NCBI RefSeq assembly: GCF_017798165.1
Contig: NZ_CP059068.1
Span: 4,774,001 to 4,838,000, forward strand
DNA: 64,000 nt
From: Rhodoferax sp. AJA081-3
GTDB taxonomy: Bacteria; Pseudomonadota; Gammaproteobacteria; Burkholderiales; Burkholderiaceae_C
Direction: 5' to 3'
The position numbers and the translations under genes are program-made. Positions within the stretch are counted from its first letter, which is position 1; each line of letters begins with the position of its first letter. Below the pieces are notes generated by a model that searched no databases, was not told where the DNA came from, and saw only the letters and a list, made by a program, of their open reading frames with translations. Shown piece by piece: positions 35,430 to 45,200 of the stretch.

Positions 35430-36463
35430 GCGCAGTTGCAGACGTCTCCCGCTCCCCAGGCCAGCGTGCCTGGGCCCGTTTCAAGCGCAACCGCATGGGT
35501 TATCTGTCCCTGTGGTTGTTTTCGGTGTTGCTGGTGCTGGCCACCTTTGGTGAGCTGGTCAGCAATGACAAACCCTTTGTGGCCAAGGTCAATGGCACCA
35601 CCTATTTCCCGATCCTGAACAATCCCAGTGACCAGGCATTGGATGGTGATTTCGCCACGCCAGCGGACTGGAAAGACCCGTTCATCACCGGCCTGCTGGC
35701 GCAACCGGGTAACTGGAAAGTGGGTGCCATCAACCCGCATTCGGCCATGTCGATCGACTACTTCAGCAAGAACCCCAACCCGGCGGCCCCCAATGCGGAC
35801 AACTGGCTGGGCACTGACAAGTTCGGGCGCGACATGTTGGCGCGCCTGCTGTATGGGTTTCGGGTCAGCATCTGGTTTGCAATCGCACTCACTGTGGCCG
35901 GCACGTTGATTGGTGTGGTCATGGGTGCCATCCAGGGCTACTTTGGTGGTCGTATGGATTTGACCGTGCAGCGCTTGATCGAGATTTGGGGTGCGGTGCC
36001 CGAGCTGTACTTGCTGATCATCGTGGCGTCCATTTTTGAGCCGTCTTTGTTGCTGCTCCTGATACTGTTGTCGCTCTTTGGCTGGATCGGTTTGTCGGAC
36101 TATGTGCGTGCTGAGTTTTTGCGCAACCGCAATCTGGAGTTTGTAAAGGCGGCACGTGCCTTGGGTCTGTCCAACCTGCAAATCATCCGCCGCCATGTGT
36201 TGCCCAACTCGTTGACGCCAGTCATCACCTTCCTGCCGTTTCGCATGAGTGGTGCCATCTTTGCACTGACGTCGTTGGACTTTCTGGGCCTGGGAGTGCC
36301 GTCCAGCGTGCCGTCCCTCGGTGAATTGTTAAACCAGGGCAAGGACTGGCTGGATGCCTGGTGGATCATCGTCCCCACCTTTTTGGTTCTCACCGTCTCG
36401 ATGACGCTGCTCACCTTTATCGGCGACGCCCTACGCGACGCCTTCGACACACGTAAATCATGA
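35426..36463 (+). CDS. yejE: ABC importer permease YejE
   Basis: 345 residues, a DppC-type permease. The N-terminus RMGYLSLWLFSVLLVLATFGEL is the first helix, followed by a periplasmic loop typical of YejE (VNGTTYFPIL...NWLGTDKFGRDMLARLLYG). The EAA motif reads RALGLSNLQIIRRHVLPNSLTP. Partner of YejB in the membrane channel. It overlaps yejB and yejF by four bases at each end. Confidence 0.93.
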   Translation: MSAVADVSRSPGQRAWARFKRNRMGYLSLWLFSVLLVLATFGELVSNDKPFVAKVNGTTYFPILNNPSDQALDGDFATPADWKDPFITGLLAQPGNWKVGAINPHSAMSIDYFSKNPNPAAPNADNWLGTDKFGRDMLARLLYGFRVSIWFAIALTVAGTLIGVVMGAIQGYFGGRMDLTVQRLIEIWGAVPELYLLIIVASIFEPSLLLLLILLSLFGWIGLSDYVRAEFLRNRNLEFVKAARALGLSNLQIIRRHVLPNSLTPVITFLPFRMSGAIFALTSLDFLGLGVPSSVPSLGELLNQGKDWLDAWWIIVPTFLVLTVSMTLLTFIGDALRDAFDTRKS

Positions 36464-38061
36464 TGAGTAGCCAGCCCAATCTATTGGATATCGAGCACCT
36501 GACGGTGCGCTTCGGGTCATCCACTGTTGTCAATGACGTGTCGTTCGCCATTCGCCCTGGCGAGAAGTTTGCGCTGGTCGGTGAATCCGGTTCAGGTAAG
36601 TCCATCACGGCAATGTCCATCCTGCGCCTGGCCGATGCGGCCACCACCACGGGTGCCATCCGTTTCAACGGTGCCGACTTGCTGACCAAGAGTGAACGCG
36701 AGATGCGTGCGATCCGCGGTGGCGACATCGGCATGATCTTCCAGGAGCCTATGACGGCACTGAACCCGCTGTACACCGTGGGCAACCAGATTGGAGAAGT
36801 GCTGGAGCTGCACGAAGCCATGCGCCCCAATGCCGCCCGAGCGCGCGCCATTGAGCTGCTGGCCCAGACCGGCATACCCGAGCCCGAGCGCCGCATCGAC
36901 TACTACCCGCACCAGCTCTCGGGTGGTCAGCGCCAACGCGCCATGATCGCCATGGCATTGGCCTGCCGCCCCAAACTGTTGATTTGTGATGAGCCCACCA
37001 CGGCGTTGGACGTGACCATCCAGGCCCAGATTCTGGACCTGCTGGATGCGCTGCAGCGCGACATGGGCATGGCCCTGCTGTTCATCACCCACGACCTGAA
37101 TCTGGTGCGGCGCTTCACGCACCGTGTGGGTGTGATGGAGCGCGGCAAACTGGTGGAGATTGGCGATACCGAAGCCGTTTTTGCCAACCCGCAACACGCC
37201 TACACCCAAAAGCTGATGGCCAGCCGGCCGCAGCGTGTGGTGGTCGATTTGCAGCCGGATGCGCCGGTGTTGTTGTCGGGCAAAGATGTTGCGGTCAGCT
37301 TCAGCAGCGCCGAGGGCTGGTTTGGCAAACGCCACTTCAAGGCCGTGGCGGGGGCTACGCTACAACTGCGCCGGGGCGAGACGCTGGGCATTGTGGGTGA
37401 GTCCGGCTCCGGCAAGACCACGCTGGGTATGGCCCTGTTGTCGCTGCAGCAGATTTCCGGGGGCGAAATTGCGATGGGTGGCGAACGCATAGACAACGCG
37501 GACCGCAAGGCTCTGCAGGCCATGCGCAAACGCATGCAGGTGGTGTTCCAAGACCCGTTTGCATCGCTGAGCCCGCGCATGACCGTGGGCCAGATTGTGG
37601 GTGAGGGCCTGGCGCTGCACCGCACAGACCTGGACAAGGCGGCACGCGACGCGCTGGTGCTGCAAATGTTGGACGAAGTGGGTTTGAGTGAGCGCAGCGG
37701 CGTGACCAATGCGATGCAGCGTTACCCGCATGAGTTTTCCGGTGGACAGCGCCAACGTATTTCGATTGCACGCGCCATGGTGCTGCGCCCCGAGGTGCTG
37801 GTGCTGGACGAACCCACTTCGGCGCTGGACGTGTCGGTGCAGCAGCAGGTGCTCAAGCTGCTGGCCGAGTTGCAGCAGCGGTATGGCCTGAGTTATGTGT
37901 TCATCAGCCACGACCTGGCGGTTGTGCGCGCCATGTCGCACCGGGTCATGGTGATGAAAAACGGGGGCGTGATCGAAGAGGGCGAAGCCCAGGCCCTGTT
38001 TGATGCGCCGCAGCAGCCCTACACCAAGGCTTTGCTGGCGGCAGCCCATTTGGCCGCCTAG
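36460..38061 (+). CDS. yejF: ABC importer ATP-binding protein YejF (two ATPase domains)
   Basis: 533 residues carrying two fused ABC ATPase domains. The first has Walker A GESGSGKS, signature [15 protein letters not shown] and Walker [13 protein letters not shown]. The second has [23 protein letters not shown] and [12 protein letters not shown]. Both are complete. The protein energises the YejBE channel from the cytoplasm. Translation begins at one of two adjacent ATGs (36460 or 36463) within the yejE stop. The 3' end overlaps the convergent M50-like gene by four bases. Confidence 0.93.
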   Translation: MMSSQPNLLDIEHLTVRFGSSTVVNDVSFAIRPGEKFALVGESGSGKSITAMSILRLADAATTTGAIRFNGADLLTKSEREMRAIRGGDIGMIFQEPMTALNPLYTVGNQIGEVLELHEAMRPNAARARAIELLAQTGIPEPERRIDYYPHQLSGGQRQRAMIAMALACRPKLLICDEPTTALDVTIQAQILDLLDALQRDMGMALLFITHDLNLVRRFTHRVGVMERGKLVEIGDTEAVFANPQHAYTQKLMASRPQRVVVDLQPDAPVLLSGKDVAVSFSSAEGWFGKRHFKAVAGATLQLRRGETLGIVGESGSGKTTLGMALLSLQQISGGEIAMGGERIDNADRKALQAMRKRMQVVFQDPFASLSPRMTVGQIVGEGLALHRTDLDKAARDALVLQMLDEVGLSERSGVTNAMQRYPHEFSGGQRQRISIARAMVLRPEVLVLDEPTSALDVSVQQQVLKLLAELQQRYGLSYVFISHDLAVVRAMSHRVMVMKNGGVIEEGEAQALFDAPQQPYTKALLAAAHLAA

Positions 38062-38729
38062 GTTCTGGAGACGCCCCAGGCGGCAACGGCCAAAGAAAAC
38101 AGCGCCACCACACCGCCCCAGAACCAATACGGCAGCCACAGGGCCTGGGCAATGACGCTGCTGTCCGATGGCATGGCCACACCGTTGACAACGGCCTGCG
38201 CCGAGAACAGATACCCCAAGTGGTTGAACCACGACAGGCACAACGTGGCCGCGATGAAGTGCAATACAAACGCCGCAGCGGCGGGGGACAGCAACCGCGC
38301 GGCAATGCCCAGGGTGGCGGCCACGGCCAGCAAAAAAGCCACGCCAAACACATTGCGCGACCACAGCACCACCGTCACCACGATAAGGGCCGCCACGCTG
38401 GCCAGAACCGTGCGCGCAAAGCGCGGCTTGCGAGACACAAGCAAGAGGCCAATACCGGCGAAGGTAGGCCCCACCAGACCACCGGCAGCTATCAAGGCGG
38501 TGGCCAGGCGCCCCGGGTTGCCGCGCCATGCAGCCATGCCCGAGCCATCGGCATTCAGTACCAGATGGTCAAACTCTGAACCGGTCAGCATCGCCGTGAT
38601 GCCGTGCCCCATCTCGTGTGCATAGGTGGCCAGCAGCGTCAGCGGGTACAACAACTGGCGGCCATAGGGCACCTGCCAGAGCACCACAACGGCGAGGGTC
38701 GACAGGATGAGCAGGCTGCGGGATTGCAT
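38058..38729 (-). CDS. M50-family (M50B-like) membrane metallopeptidase
   Basis: 223 residues from the ATG at 38729; an upstream ATG-less extension to 38771 is possible. About six hydrophobic helices are present, and the zinc-binding HEMGH motif (YAHEMGHGITAML) sits in an early helix, as in M50B-type intramembrane or membrane-associated proteases. The second, distal metal ligand motif is not obvious to me, so activity is likely but not certain. It diverges from a DUF4384 lipoprotein gene across only 35 bp. Confidence 0.75.
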   Translation of the reverse strand: MQSRSLLILSTLAVVVLWQVPYGRQLLYPLTLLATYAHEMGHGITAMLTGSEFDHLVLNADGSGMAAWRGNPGRLATALIAAGGLVGPTFAGIGLLLVSRKPRFARTVLASVAALIVVTVVLWSRNVFGVAFLLAVAATLGIAARLLSPAAAAFVLHFIAATLCLSWFNHLGYLFSAQAVVNGVAMPSDSSVIAQALWLPYWFWGGVVALFSLAVAAWGVSRT

Positions 38730-38764
38730 GGAGGTGTTGAAAAAACCGAATGGTATCCTTTTGC

Positions 38765-39274
38765 ATGACAAAAGTTTCTACCACCGTTGCGGGCTGTGCC
38801 CTGGGTTTGGTACTGGTGTTTGGTGGCTGCGCCGTACCGTCCAAAGATGCGCCAGTAGACGCCAATTGGCTGCAGCGCATGGATGGTGTGCTGCGCAAGG
38901 CCACACCCGCGCTACAGGTGCGGGTACAGCCCGCCGCCAACCCGGTCAAACAGGGCGAGGTGCTGAAGCTGCGTGTGTTTTCGAACACCGCTGGTTTTGT
39001 CTACTTGTTGCAGCTGGACAGCGATGGCAAGGCCCTGCGTTTGGTGTTCCCCAATGCAATGGACGATGCCAACTTCATGGGCGCCGGTTACATCGATCTG
39101 CCCCGCGGCAACTGGCAACTGCCCGCCCGCGGCCCGACCGGGGTGGCCTACTTGATGGCCGTCATGTCGCCCACCCAGTTGGATCTGCCAGCGCTGCAGG
39201 CCCAACTGGCGTATGGCCGGTTTGAGTTAATGGGGACCTATGGCGCGGCCATGGTGCCGCTGCGGGGAATGTAA
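38765..39274 (+). CDS. DUF4384 lipoprotein
   Basis: 169 residues from the ATG at 38765 (an ATG at 38750 is possible). A lipoprotein signal peptide ends in LVFGGC, so Cys21 or so would be lipidated. The DUF4384 core is visible in LKLRVFSNTAGFVYLLQLDSDGKALRLVFPN...FMGAGYIDLPRGNWQL. DUF4384 domains often accompany caspase-like or kinase proteins in bacterial envelopes, but no such partner is adjacent here (caspase-fold genes are 13 kb away). Function unknown. Confidence 0.75.
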   Translation: MTKVSTTVAGCALGLVLVFGGCAVPSKDAPVDANWLQRMDGVLRKATPALQVRVQPAANPVKQGEVLKLRVFSNTAGFVYLLQLDSDGKALRLVFPNAMDDANFMGAGYIDLPRGNWQLPARGPTGVAYLMAVMSPTQLDLPALQAQLAYGRFELMGTYGAAMVPLRGM

Positions 39275-39296
39275 AACTCTGGTCGTGGTCACAAGC

Positions 39297-39941
39297 TCAG
39301 GCGTCGGCCAGGCCGTTGTCGCGCAAGAATTTTTGCAATTCATTGCTGTTTTCCACGCCCAGCTTCAAGTACACGTTGGAGCGGTAGTTCTCAATCGTGC
39401 GGTAGTTGATGGGGCGATTCGGGTCCCGCGTCGTGAGTATTTTTGCAATCTCCTTGGCGGTTTTTCCCAGCGCGTCGAGCAAGGCGGTGTCGACTTCTCG
39501 CGGCGTCAGGGTGTCCCACAATTTCCGTGCGCTGCGCTGGTTGCTGCGCCGAATGCTGTCGGCTGTGGCGGTTTGCATGGCGCGCTGAACCTGATCCAGC
39601 AACTCGGTCTCGTCGCAGGGTTTGGGCAACCAGCCGAATGCCCCGTCCTTGACGGCTTGAACGGCTTGCGGAATGGTGCCATGCCCCGACAGAAACAAGA
39701 CCAGCAGCGGGCAACCCATGGCGCGCAACGTATTGAATACGGCAATGCCCCCCATGCCCGGGTCCATGCGCAGGTCCAGGATGACAACCCCCTCCGACGC
39801 TGCAGAAACCGCGGTCAGAAAAAGTTCACCCGACTTGAATGCACGCACCGAGTAGCCCCGGGCAACGAACTGGCTACCCAGACCGGTGCGAACAGCTTCG
39901 TCGTCGTCAACAATGTAGAGATTCAAATGAACGTTGTTCAT
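39297..39941 (-). CDS. FixJ/DctR-type response regulator
   Basis: 214 residues. The receiver domain (about 5-125) has the acidic DDDE, phosphoacceptor Asp56 in VILDLRMDPG and Lys in LPKP. A LuxR-type helix-turn-helix output (about 140-205) contains LTPREVDTALLDALGKTAKEIAKIL and RTIENYRSNVYLKLG. It is activated by the kinase encoded just upstream, whose stop overlaps this start by four bases. The arrangement (dCache/PAS kinase plus FixJ-like regulator) resembles DctS/DctR, regulators of C4-dicarboxylate uptake, but no dctPQM genes are in the window. Confidence 0.88.
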   Translation of the reverse strand: MNNVHLNLYIVDDDEAVRTGLGSQFVARGYSVRAFKSGELFLTAVSAASEGVVILDLRMDPGMGGIAVFNTLRAMGCPLLVLFLSGHGTIPQAVQAVKDGAFGWLPKPCDETELLDQVQRAMQTATADSIRRSNQRSARKLWDTLTPREVDTALLDALGKTAKEIAKILTTRDPNRPINYRTIENYRSNVYLKLGVENSNELQKFLRDNGLADA

Positions 39942-42103
39942 GGTGCTATGGGTAGGTAGGCAGTGAAAATGGTTCCACCTTGGGGCTTATTTTCAAATTC
40001 GAGGCGGCCGCCATGTCCCTCCAGTATGGTGCGGCAGATCTTCAGGCCCAGGCCCAAGCCATCCGGCTTGGTTGTGAAAAATGCCTGAAAAAGCTGACTT
40101 GCAATTTCCGGCGCGATGCCCGTGCCGTTATCCGCAACACGGATCCAGACCAGTGTGGCATCTGCCCCCACCCGAATGTCAACTACGCGCTTGGCCACTG
40201 GTGTTGCCTGCATGGCCTGCAGGCCGTTGACTATCAGGTTCATGACGACTTGTTCAAGCATTACTCGATCTGCATGCACGTGCGGCAGGGGGTCGGCATA
40301 GTGCACCAGCACGCGGGCTTTGCGCTGGCGCAGGTCAAAGCGCATGAGTGCCAGCACATTGGTGACTACCGCATGCAGATCACAGGGTTGAAAGCCCGGT
40401 GTCTGTTGTTTGGCAGCCAGCCGGATGCGGTCAATGATGGTGCGAGCCCGCAGAGCCTGCGCCTTGATGGAGTCCAAGCTTTCCACCAACTGGATTGGCT
40501 TATTCTGTTCCGAATAAACGCGCGCCGCGCTTGCAAAGCTGGCCATGGCCATCAGCGGCTGGTTGATCTCGTGCGCCAGGGTCGACGCCATTTCGCCCAG
40601 GCTGGCCAGGCGTCCGGCGCGCTGCATTTGTTCGACATGCTGGCGTTGCTGCTCTTCGGCGCGTTTTTGTGCAGTGATATCGACGACCGAACTCATCCAG
40701 CCTTTGTGTGTGCCCGCAGCGTCTATCAACGGCGTGGTGTAGATCATCGTGAATACATCGTGGCCGTCCCGGTGGCGAAAGCGCGACTCGTAGCCGGTCA
40801 AGCCTGCCCGACCACTCAGGTCGGCACGGTTGTCAGCCCAGTGTTTTTCTGTTTCGTCCGGGTGCCAGTAGGGGTAGGGTGGCAGGCGCCCCAGCAATTC
40901 GTCAGCGCGGTAGCCGGTCATCTCGCAAATGGCAGGGTTGACATAGATCACATGGCCTTCCAGGTCGCGCGCCCGCACGCCCACCAGCAGCGAGTCTTCC
41001 ATGGCCTTGCGGAAGCTGACTTCCTCCTCCAGGTCTTTGGTGCGTTCGCGCACCCGCTGCTCCAGTTGCTCGCGGGCACTGCGCAATTCCCGAAAGCGCT
41101 TCTCCCGTTGGCGCAGGTACATGGCGGCAAACAGCACAAATCCGCTGGCTAGCGTGGCCGATGTGATGGCGCTCCAGCGCTCGCCTTTGGTAGTGGCCAC
41201 ATCCGAAATCTGGATCAGTGTCCATGGCCATTGACCCAGCCGGGTATCCAGCGCTAGAAAGTCCCGCTCAACGCCCTGGATGGTGGTGGACACCTCGTAG
41301 TGGCCGTCGGCCTTGTCGCGCTTTACCCGCCACGGTATGGGTGCAAAGGTCCGACTCTTGCCATACTGCCGCGAGGCGTTCAGCTGTTGGACCACGTCAG
41401 CCCCCAAGGGCTCGGTGGTGGTGTACAACCAGTCCGGCTCCGAGCTGAGGAAAACGACGCCAAGGTCGTCCGCCAGCACAACCGGGCTGCCGCGCTGGCG
41501 CCAGGCGCTTTGAACGGCATCCAGGCGCACGGTCAGAACCATCACGCCAATAACGGTGTCTCCGTTTTGTACCGGTTGTGCGATGTGAAGGCCAGCCAAG
41601 CCCGTGCGCGCATCGACGGCGTAGCTCAGGCCAAGCCTCCCGGCGCGGGCCTGTTTGAACTCCGGGCGATCCGAATAATTCTCGGGGGCCTGGTTCAGGC
41701 GGGATTGCCAGTTGCTGGAAGCGACCACCTCACCTTTGACATCCAGCAGCACCAGCAACTCGGTTCCCAGGCGACGGTTAACGTCTTGCAGGTAGGGGTC
41801 AAACTTGTCCTGCAAATGCACATTCTGCGCGTCTGCCAAAAAATCCCAAGCCAACCGGTCCCGTGCCACGGCATATGGAAAATCCTGGTACCGGGTGATG
41901 GCGCTCTCCAGCGCGGGTAACAGCACATCCAGGTTACGGTGCATGCCGGCCACCTGGGCGGTGACGGCGCGCCGAAAGGCCCATTCGCCATAAGCGGCCA
42001 TCAACCCCATCCAGATCACAAGCGGCAGCAACCAGCGTGCCCAGCGTCGCCGTCCAGGTTTGGGCGTGTGGGATTGCGGCAAAGGATATTCAGGTTCGGG
42101 CAT
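39938..42103 (-). CDS. DctS-like sensor histidine kinase
   Basis: 721 residues. TM1 is at about 22-42. The periplasmic sensing region (about 45-320) resembles a double Cache domain, with EWAFRRAVTAQVAGMHRNLDVL as its first helix. TM2 (about 328-345) is followed by a coiled coil, a PAS domain (about 370-475) and a kinase core. The phosphoacceptor is His511 in LAHEINQPLMAMAS; N-box NLIVNGLQAM, G1 DNGTGIAP and G2 DGLGLGL are intact. It belongs to the DctB/DctS-like group that senses periplasmic dicarboxylates or related acids. It is co-translated with its FixJ-like response regulator. Confidence 0.88.
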   Translation of the reverse strand: MPEPEYPLPQSHTPKPGRRRWARWLLPLVIWMGLMAAYGEWAFRRAVTAQVAGMHRNLDVLLPALESAITRYQDFPYAVARDRLAWDFLADAQNVHLQDKFDPYLQDVNRRLGTELLVLLDVKGEVVASSNWQSRLNQAPENYSDRPEFKQARAGRLGLSYAVDARTGLAGLHIAQPVQNGDTVIGVMVLTVRLDAVQSAWRQRGSPVVLADDLGVVFLSSEPDWLYTTTEPLGADVVQQLNASRQYGKSRTFAPIPWRVKRDKADGHYEVSTTIQGVERDFLALDTRLGQWPWTLIQISDVATTKGERWSAITSATLASGFVLFAAMYLRQREKRFRELRSAREQLEQRVRERTKDLEEEVSFRKAMEDSLLVGVRARDLEGHVIYVNPAICEMTGYRADELLGRLPPYPYWHPDETEKHWADNRADLSGRAGLTGYESRFRHRDGHDVFTMIYTTPLIDAAGTHKGWMSSVVDITAQKRAEEQQRQHVEQMQRAGRLASLGEMASTLAHEINQPLMAMASFASAARVYSEQNKPIQLVESLDSIKAQALRARTIIDRIRLAAKQQTPGFQPCDLHAVVTNVLALMRFDLRQRKARVLVHYADPLPHVHADRVMLEQVVMNLIVNGLQAMQATPVAKRVVDIRVGADATLVWIRVADNGTGIAPEIASQLFQAFFTTKPDGLGLGLKICRTILEGHGGRLEFENKPQGGTIFTAYLPIAP

Positions 42104-42172
42104 TGGTCTTGAAGCCTGGGTGAATCCACTGTTCGGGTTGGCTATTCTGCCAGGGTTCCTTTACGGAAAATT

Positions 42173-42221
42173 GGGCTGTAGCCCCCGTGAAATATGGTGG
42201 ATTAGCTATCAAAATAGTAGT
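42173..42221 (+). repeat. short interspersed repeat, copy D
   Basis: TAGCCCCCG, 15 bases including AATATG, then TAGCTATCAAAATAGTAG, in the 129-bp gap between the sensor-kinase start and the end of the alpha-2-macroglobulin gene. This is the copy closest to the consensus. Confidence 0.75.
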
Positions 42222-42232
42222 GAACTCATCGT

Positions 42233-45200
42233 TTACTTTGCAGCCTCCACCCGCACCCGCGCATTCGGCGACTCGCCAAACATCTCTGGCGCATACATGG
42301 CCTCCACCCGCGACGGTGGCAGCGAGAACTCGCCCACATTGTTCAGGCGTATGGTGTATTCCATCTTCACGACTCCCTTGGGCAAGAACTGGTAGTAGCT
42401 GCGGAAGGATTCAAAACTGCGCTCTTCAAACGCTAACCAGCCATCGCCGTCCTTCTTCTCCCCTTGTGTCGCAATCTCGCTGTCGCGGCCCAGGCCGCTG
42501 CCCAGAATCGTCGCGCCACCGGGCACGGGGTCGGTGATGACGGCCCAGGTCATGTCGGCGCTGGCGTTCACCTCCAGCGTGATGCGCAGCACATCACCCC
42601 GTGTGTAGCTGCCGGCAGGCAAAGCTTTGTTGGCCTGCTCCACCGGCGTGATGGTTTTCTTGATCTGGTAGCCCGCATTGAAGGGCTCCTTGAGTTGTAC
42701 CGCGGCTACCGACTGCAGTGTCAGCCAGGGCTTGCCGGGGCCCTGGTGCGTCACGCTCAGGGTGTCCTTGGGCAGTGTCTTGCTCCAGGGCAGGAACATG
42801 CTGTTGTTGCGCAGGTTGCCGGGTGATGCAGGCGCGCCAAACCAGGTTGTCTGGTGCGCTGCGCCCGACGCATCCGTTGTCTTGATGCGCTCCACTTTGC
42901 TCCACTCCACGCTGCCAGTGCCCGTGCTCATGGCGGCCTTGGTGGAACCCGCCACGGTGACGGCCTCAAACTTGGCGGAGAACTTCTCTAGTGCCAGCCC
43001 GCCCCACAGGTTGGCCGTGGTGGTGTGCCATGCGCCGGCTTGCTGGCGACCGATAAAGCCGTTGGCCAGGCGACCCATGTCGTCTTTCCAGGCCGGGTCA
43101 TCCATCACGCTGAGCATCAGGCGCGCGGTATTGACGTCGCCGTTTTGCATCAGCCACCACCAGTAGTCGTCCTTCTCGGTGCTGAAGATCATCTTGGTGC
43201 CCTGGTAGCTGATGCGGCCGCGCAGGATCTGGTTGGCCTCGGCGATGCGTTTGTCGCGATCAGGTACATCCTGCACACGTTTTAGGATATTGAGCCAGTC
43301 AATCACCGCATGGGTGGGCCACTGATTGGGCGCGATGGTGATGGAACCCACCATACGGCCCTGTGCCTTGCCGTAGCGCGACAGCGCTTCCAGCGCGGCC
43401 AGCTTGCGTATGTCCAGGTCTTTGCGCGGACTCCAGAAGTCGCGTTGGATGCGACCCTCCACAAACGCAATCAGACCACGCTCCATCGGGGCGCGTACGG
43501 TGTCGCTCAGCGCAAAGGCAGGGTTGATGCTCGCCGCCTCGTGCGTGGAGGCCAGAAGGTACGCTGTCAGTGTGTCGCTGCCGCGGTTGCCATCCCCATC
43601 GCGTGGCGGGAAGTAGTTGGCCAGGCCATCGCTGTCCAGATAACTGGGGATTTGTGCGGCTACGGTTTCCCATAACTTGCCATCCCGCAGGCCGACACTC
43701 TTGCTGGTCTTTTGCTCCAGGCAAATAAAAGGGTAACGCGCAAACCAGTCGCGCACGCCCGGCAGTCCTTCGGCCAGCTTGGGTTGCAACGACATTTTCA
43801 GCCCCCCGCGTCCCGGTATCGCATCAGCTGGGGCGTTTACGTCCAGCGTGAAGGGACCATCCAGCTGCACCAGTGTGGCCTGTTGTACTGTCAGTGGCAC
43901 GGCGGGGATGATGCGCTGGCGCGCCTTCAGTGCATCGCGTGCACCGCTGACCGTGTCTTTGGCTTCTATCTCCCACAAGATGGCCTCGGAGCGGATTTGG
44001 GCCAGTTGGGCGGGGGCGGTCACCATCCACGCCAGTTCACGCGCGTCTCCGGCGGGAATCTCCACCGTTTGCATGGGCAGCTCCAGCAGCGTGGCGCGCG
44101 GGGTCACTTCGACCTTCATCGCCTGTTTGGTGGTATTTCGCAGTGTGATCTGGGCACGGAACTGGTCGTCCTCACGCACCAGGGGTGGCAAGCCGCTGAT
44201 GATCTGCAGGTCTTGGGTGGCACGGATGCTGGTGGTGCCCGTGCCAAACAAGCCGGTCGATGCATCGGCCACGGCAACGATCTTGAAGGTGGTCAATGCG
44301 TCGTTCAGTGGCACGTTGACTACCGCCTGGCCATTGGCATCCAGCTTCACGCTGGGGTTCCACAGCAACAGGGTCTCCAGTAGCTCACGTGCGCCACTCT
44401 TGCCACCGCCACCACCGGCGGGTACGGCCTTGCGGCCATAGTGCCTGCGGCCAATGATTTCCATTTGTGCGGTGGATGTTTCCACGCCCCAGGATCGGCG
44501 TTGCAACATGGCGTCCAGCAGGTTCCAGCTGCTGTTGGGCATCAGCTCCAGCAGGGCCTGGTCTACGGCTGCCAGTGCTACTTCAGCATTCGCTGCGGGT
44601 TGGCCATTGGGTAACTTGACGCTTATCGTGACCTTGGCCTGGCTGCGCACCGCGTAGCTCTCCTTGTCGGCCTTCACACTCACATCCAACTGGTGGGCTT
44701 TTGTACCCACGCGGATTTCGGCCACCCCCAATCGGAAGGCGGGCTTGCTCAAATCCACCAATGCAGTGGGGGCCACGTATTCACGGCCCTCGTACCAGAA
44801 GGACGTCCACCATTCACGCGGTGCCTTGTAGCCCCAGGTGAAGAACGAATACCACGGCACTTCGCGCAGGCGGCCGCGCAGGGCGAGCACACTCACGTAC
44901 ACGTTGGGTCCCCAGCCGTCCTTGATCTTCAGACTAATGGTCGGGTCTTGGCCGTTGAGTTGCACCACTTCGGTCTGCACAATGCCTTCGCGCTCCACGG
45001 CGACCAGCGCGGTCGCAAAGCGGAAGGGCATGCGCACCTGGAACTTGGCGGTCTCGCCCGGCTGATAGCTCTTCTTCTCGGGCAGCAGGTCGATGCGGTC
45101 ATGGTTCTCCCCGCCGAACCACAGCTCGCCCTGCTTGGTGACATAGACCGAGGATGCGGCCTGTATGCTGTTGCCCGCGCTGTCCTTGGCGGTAACAACC

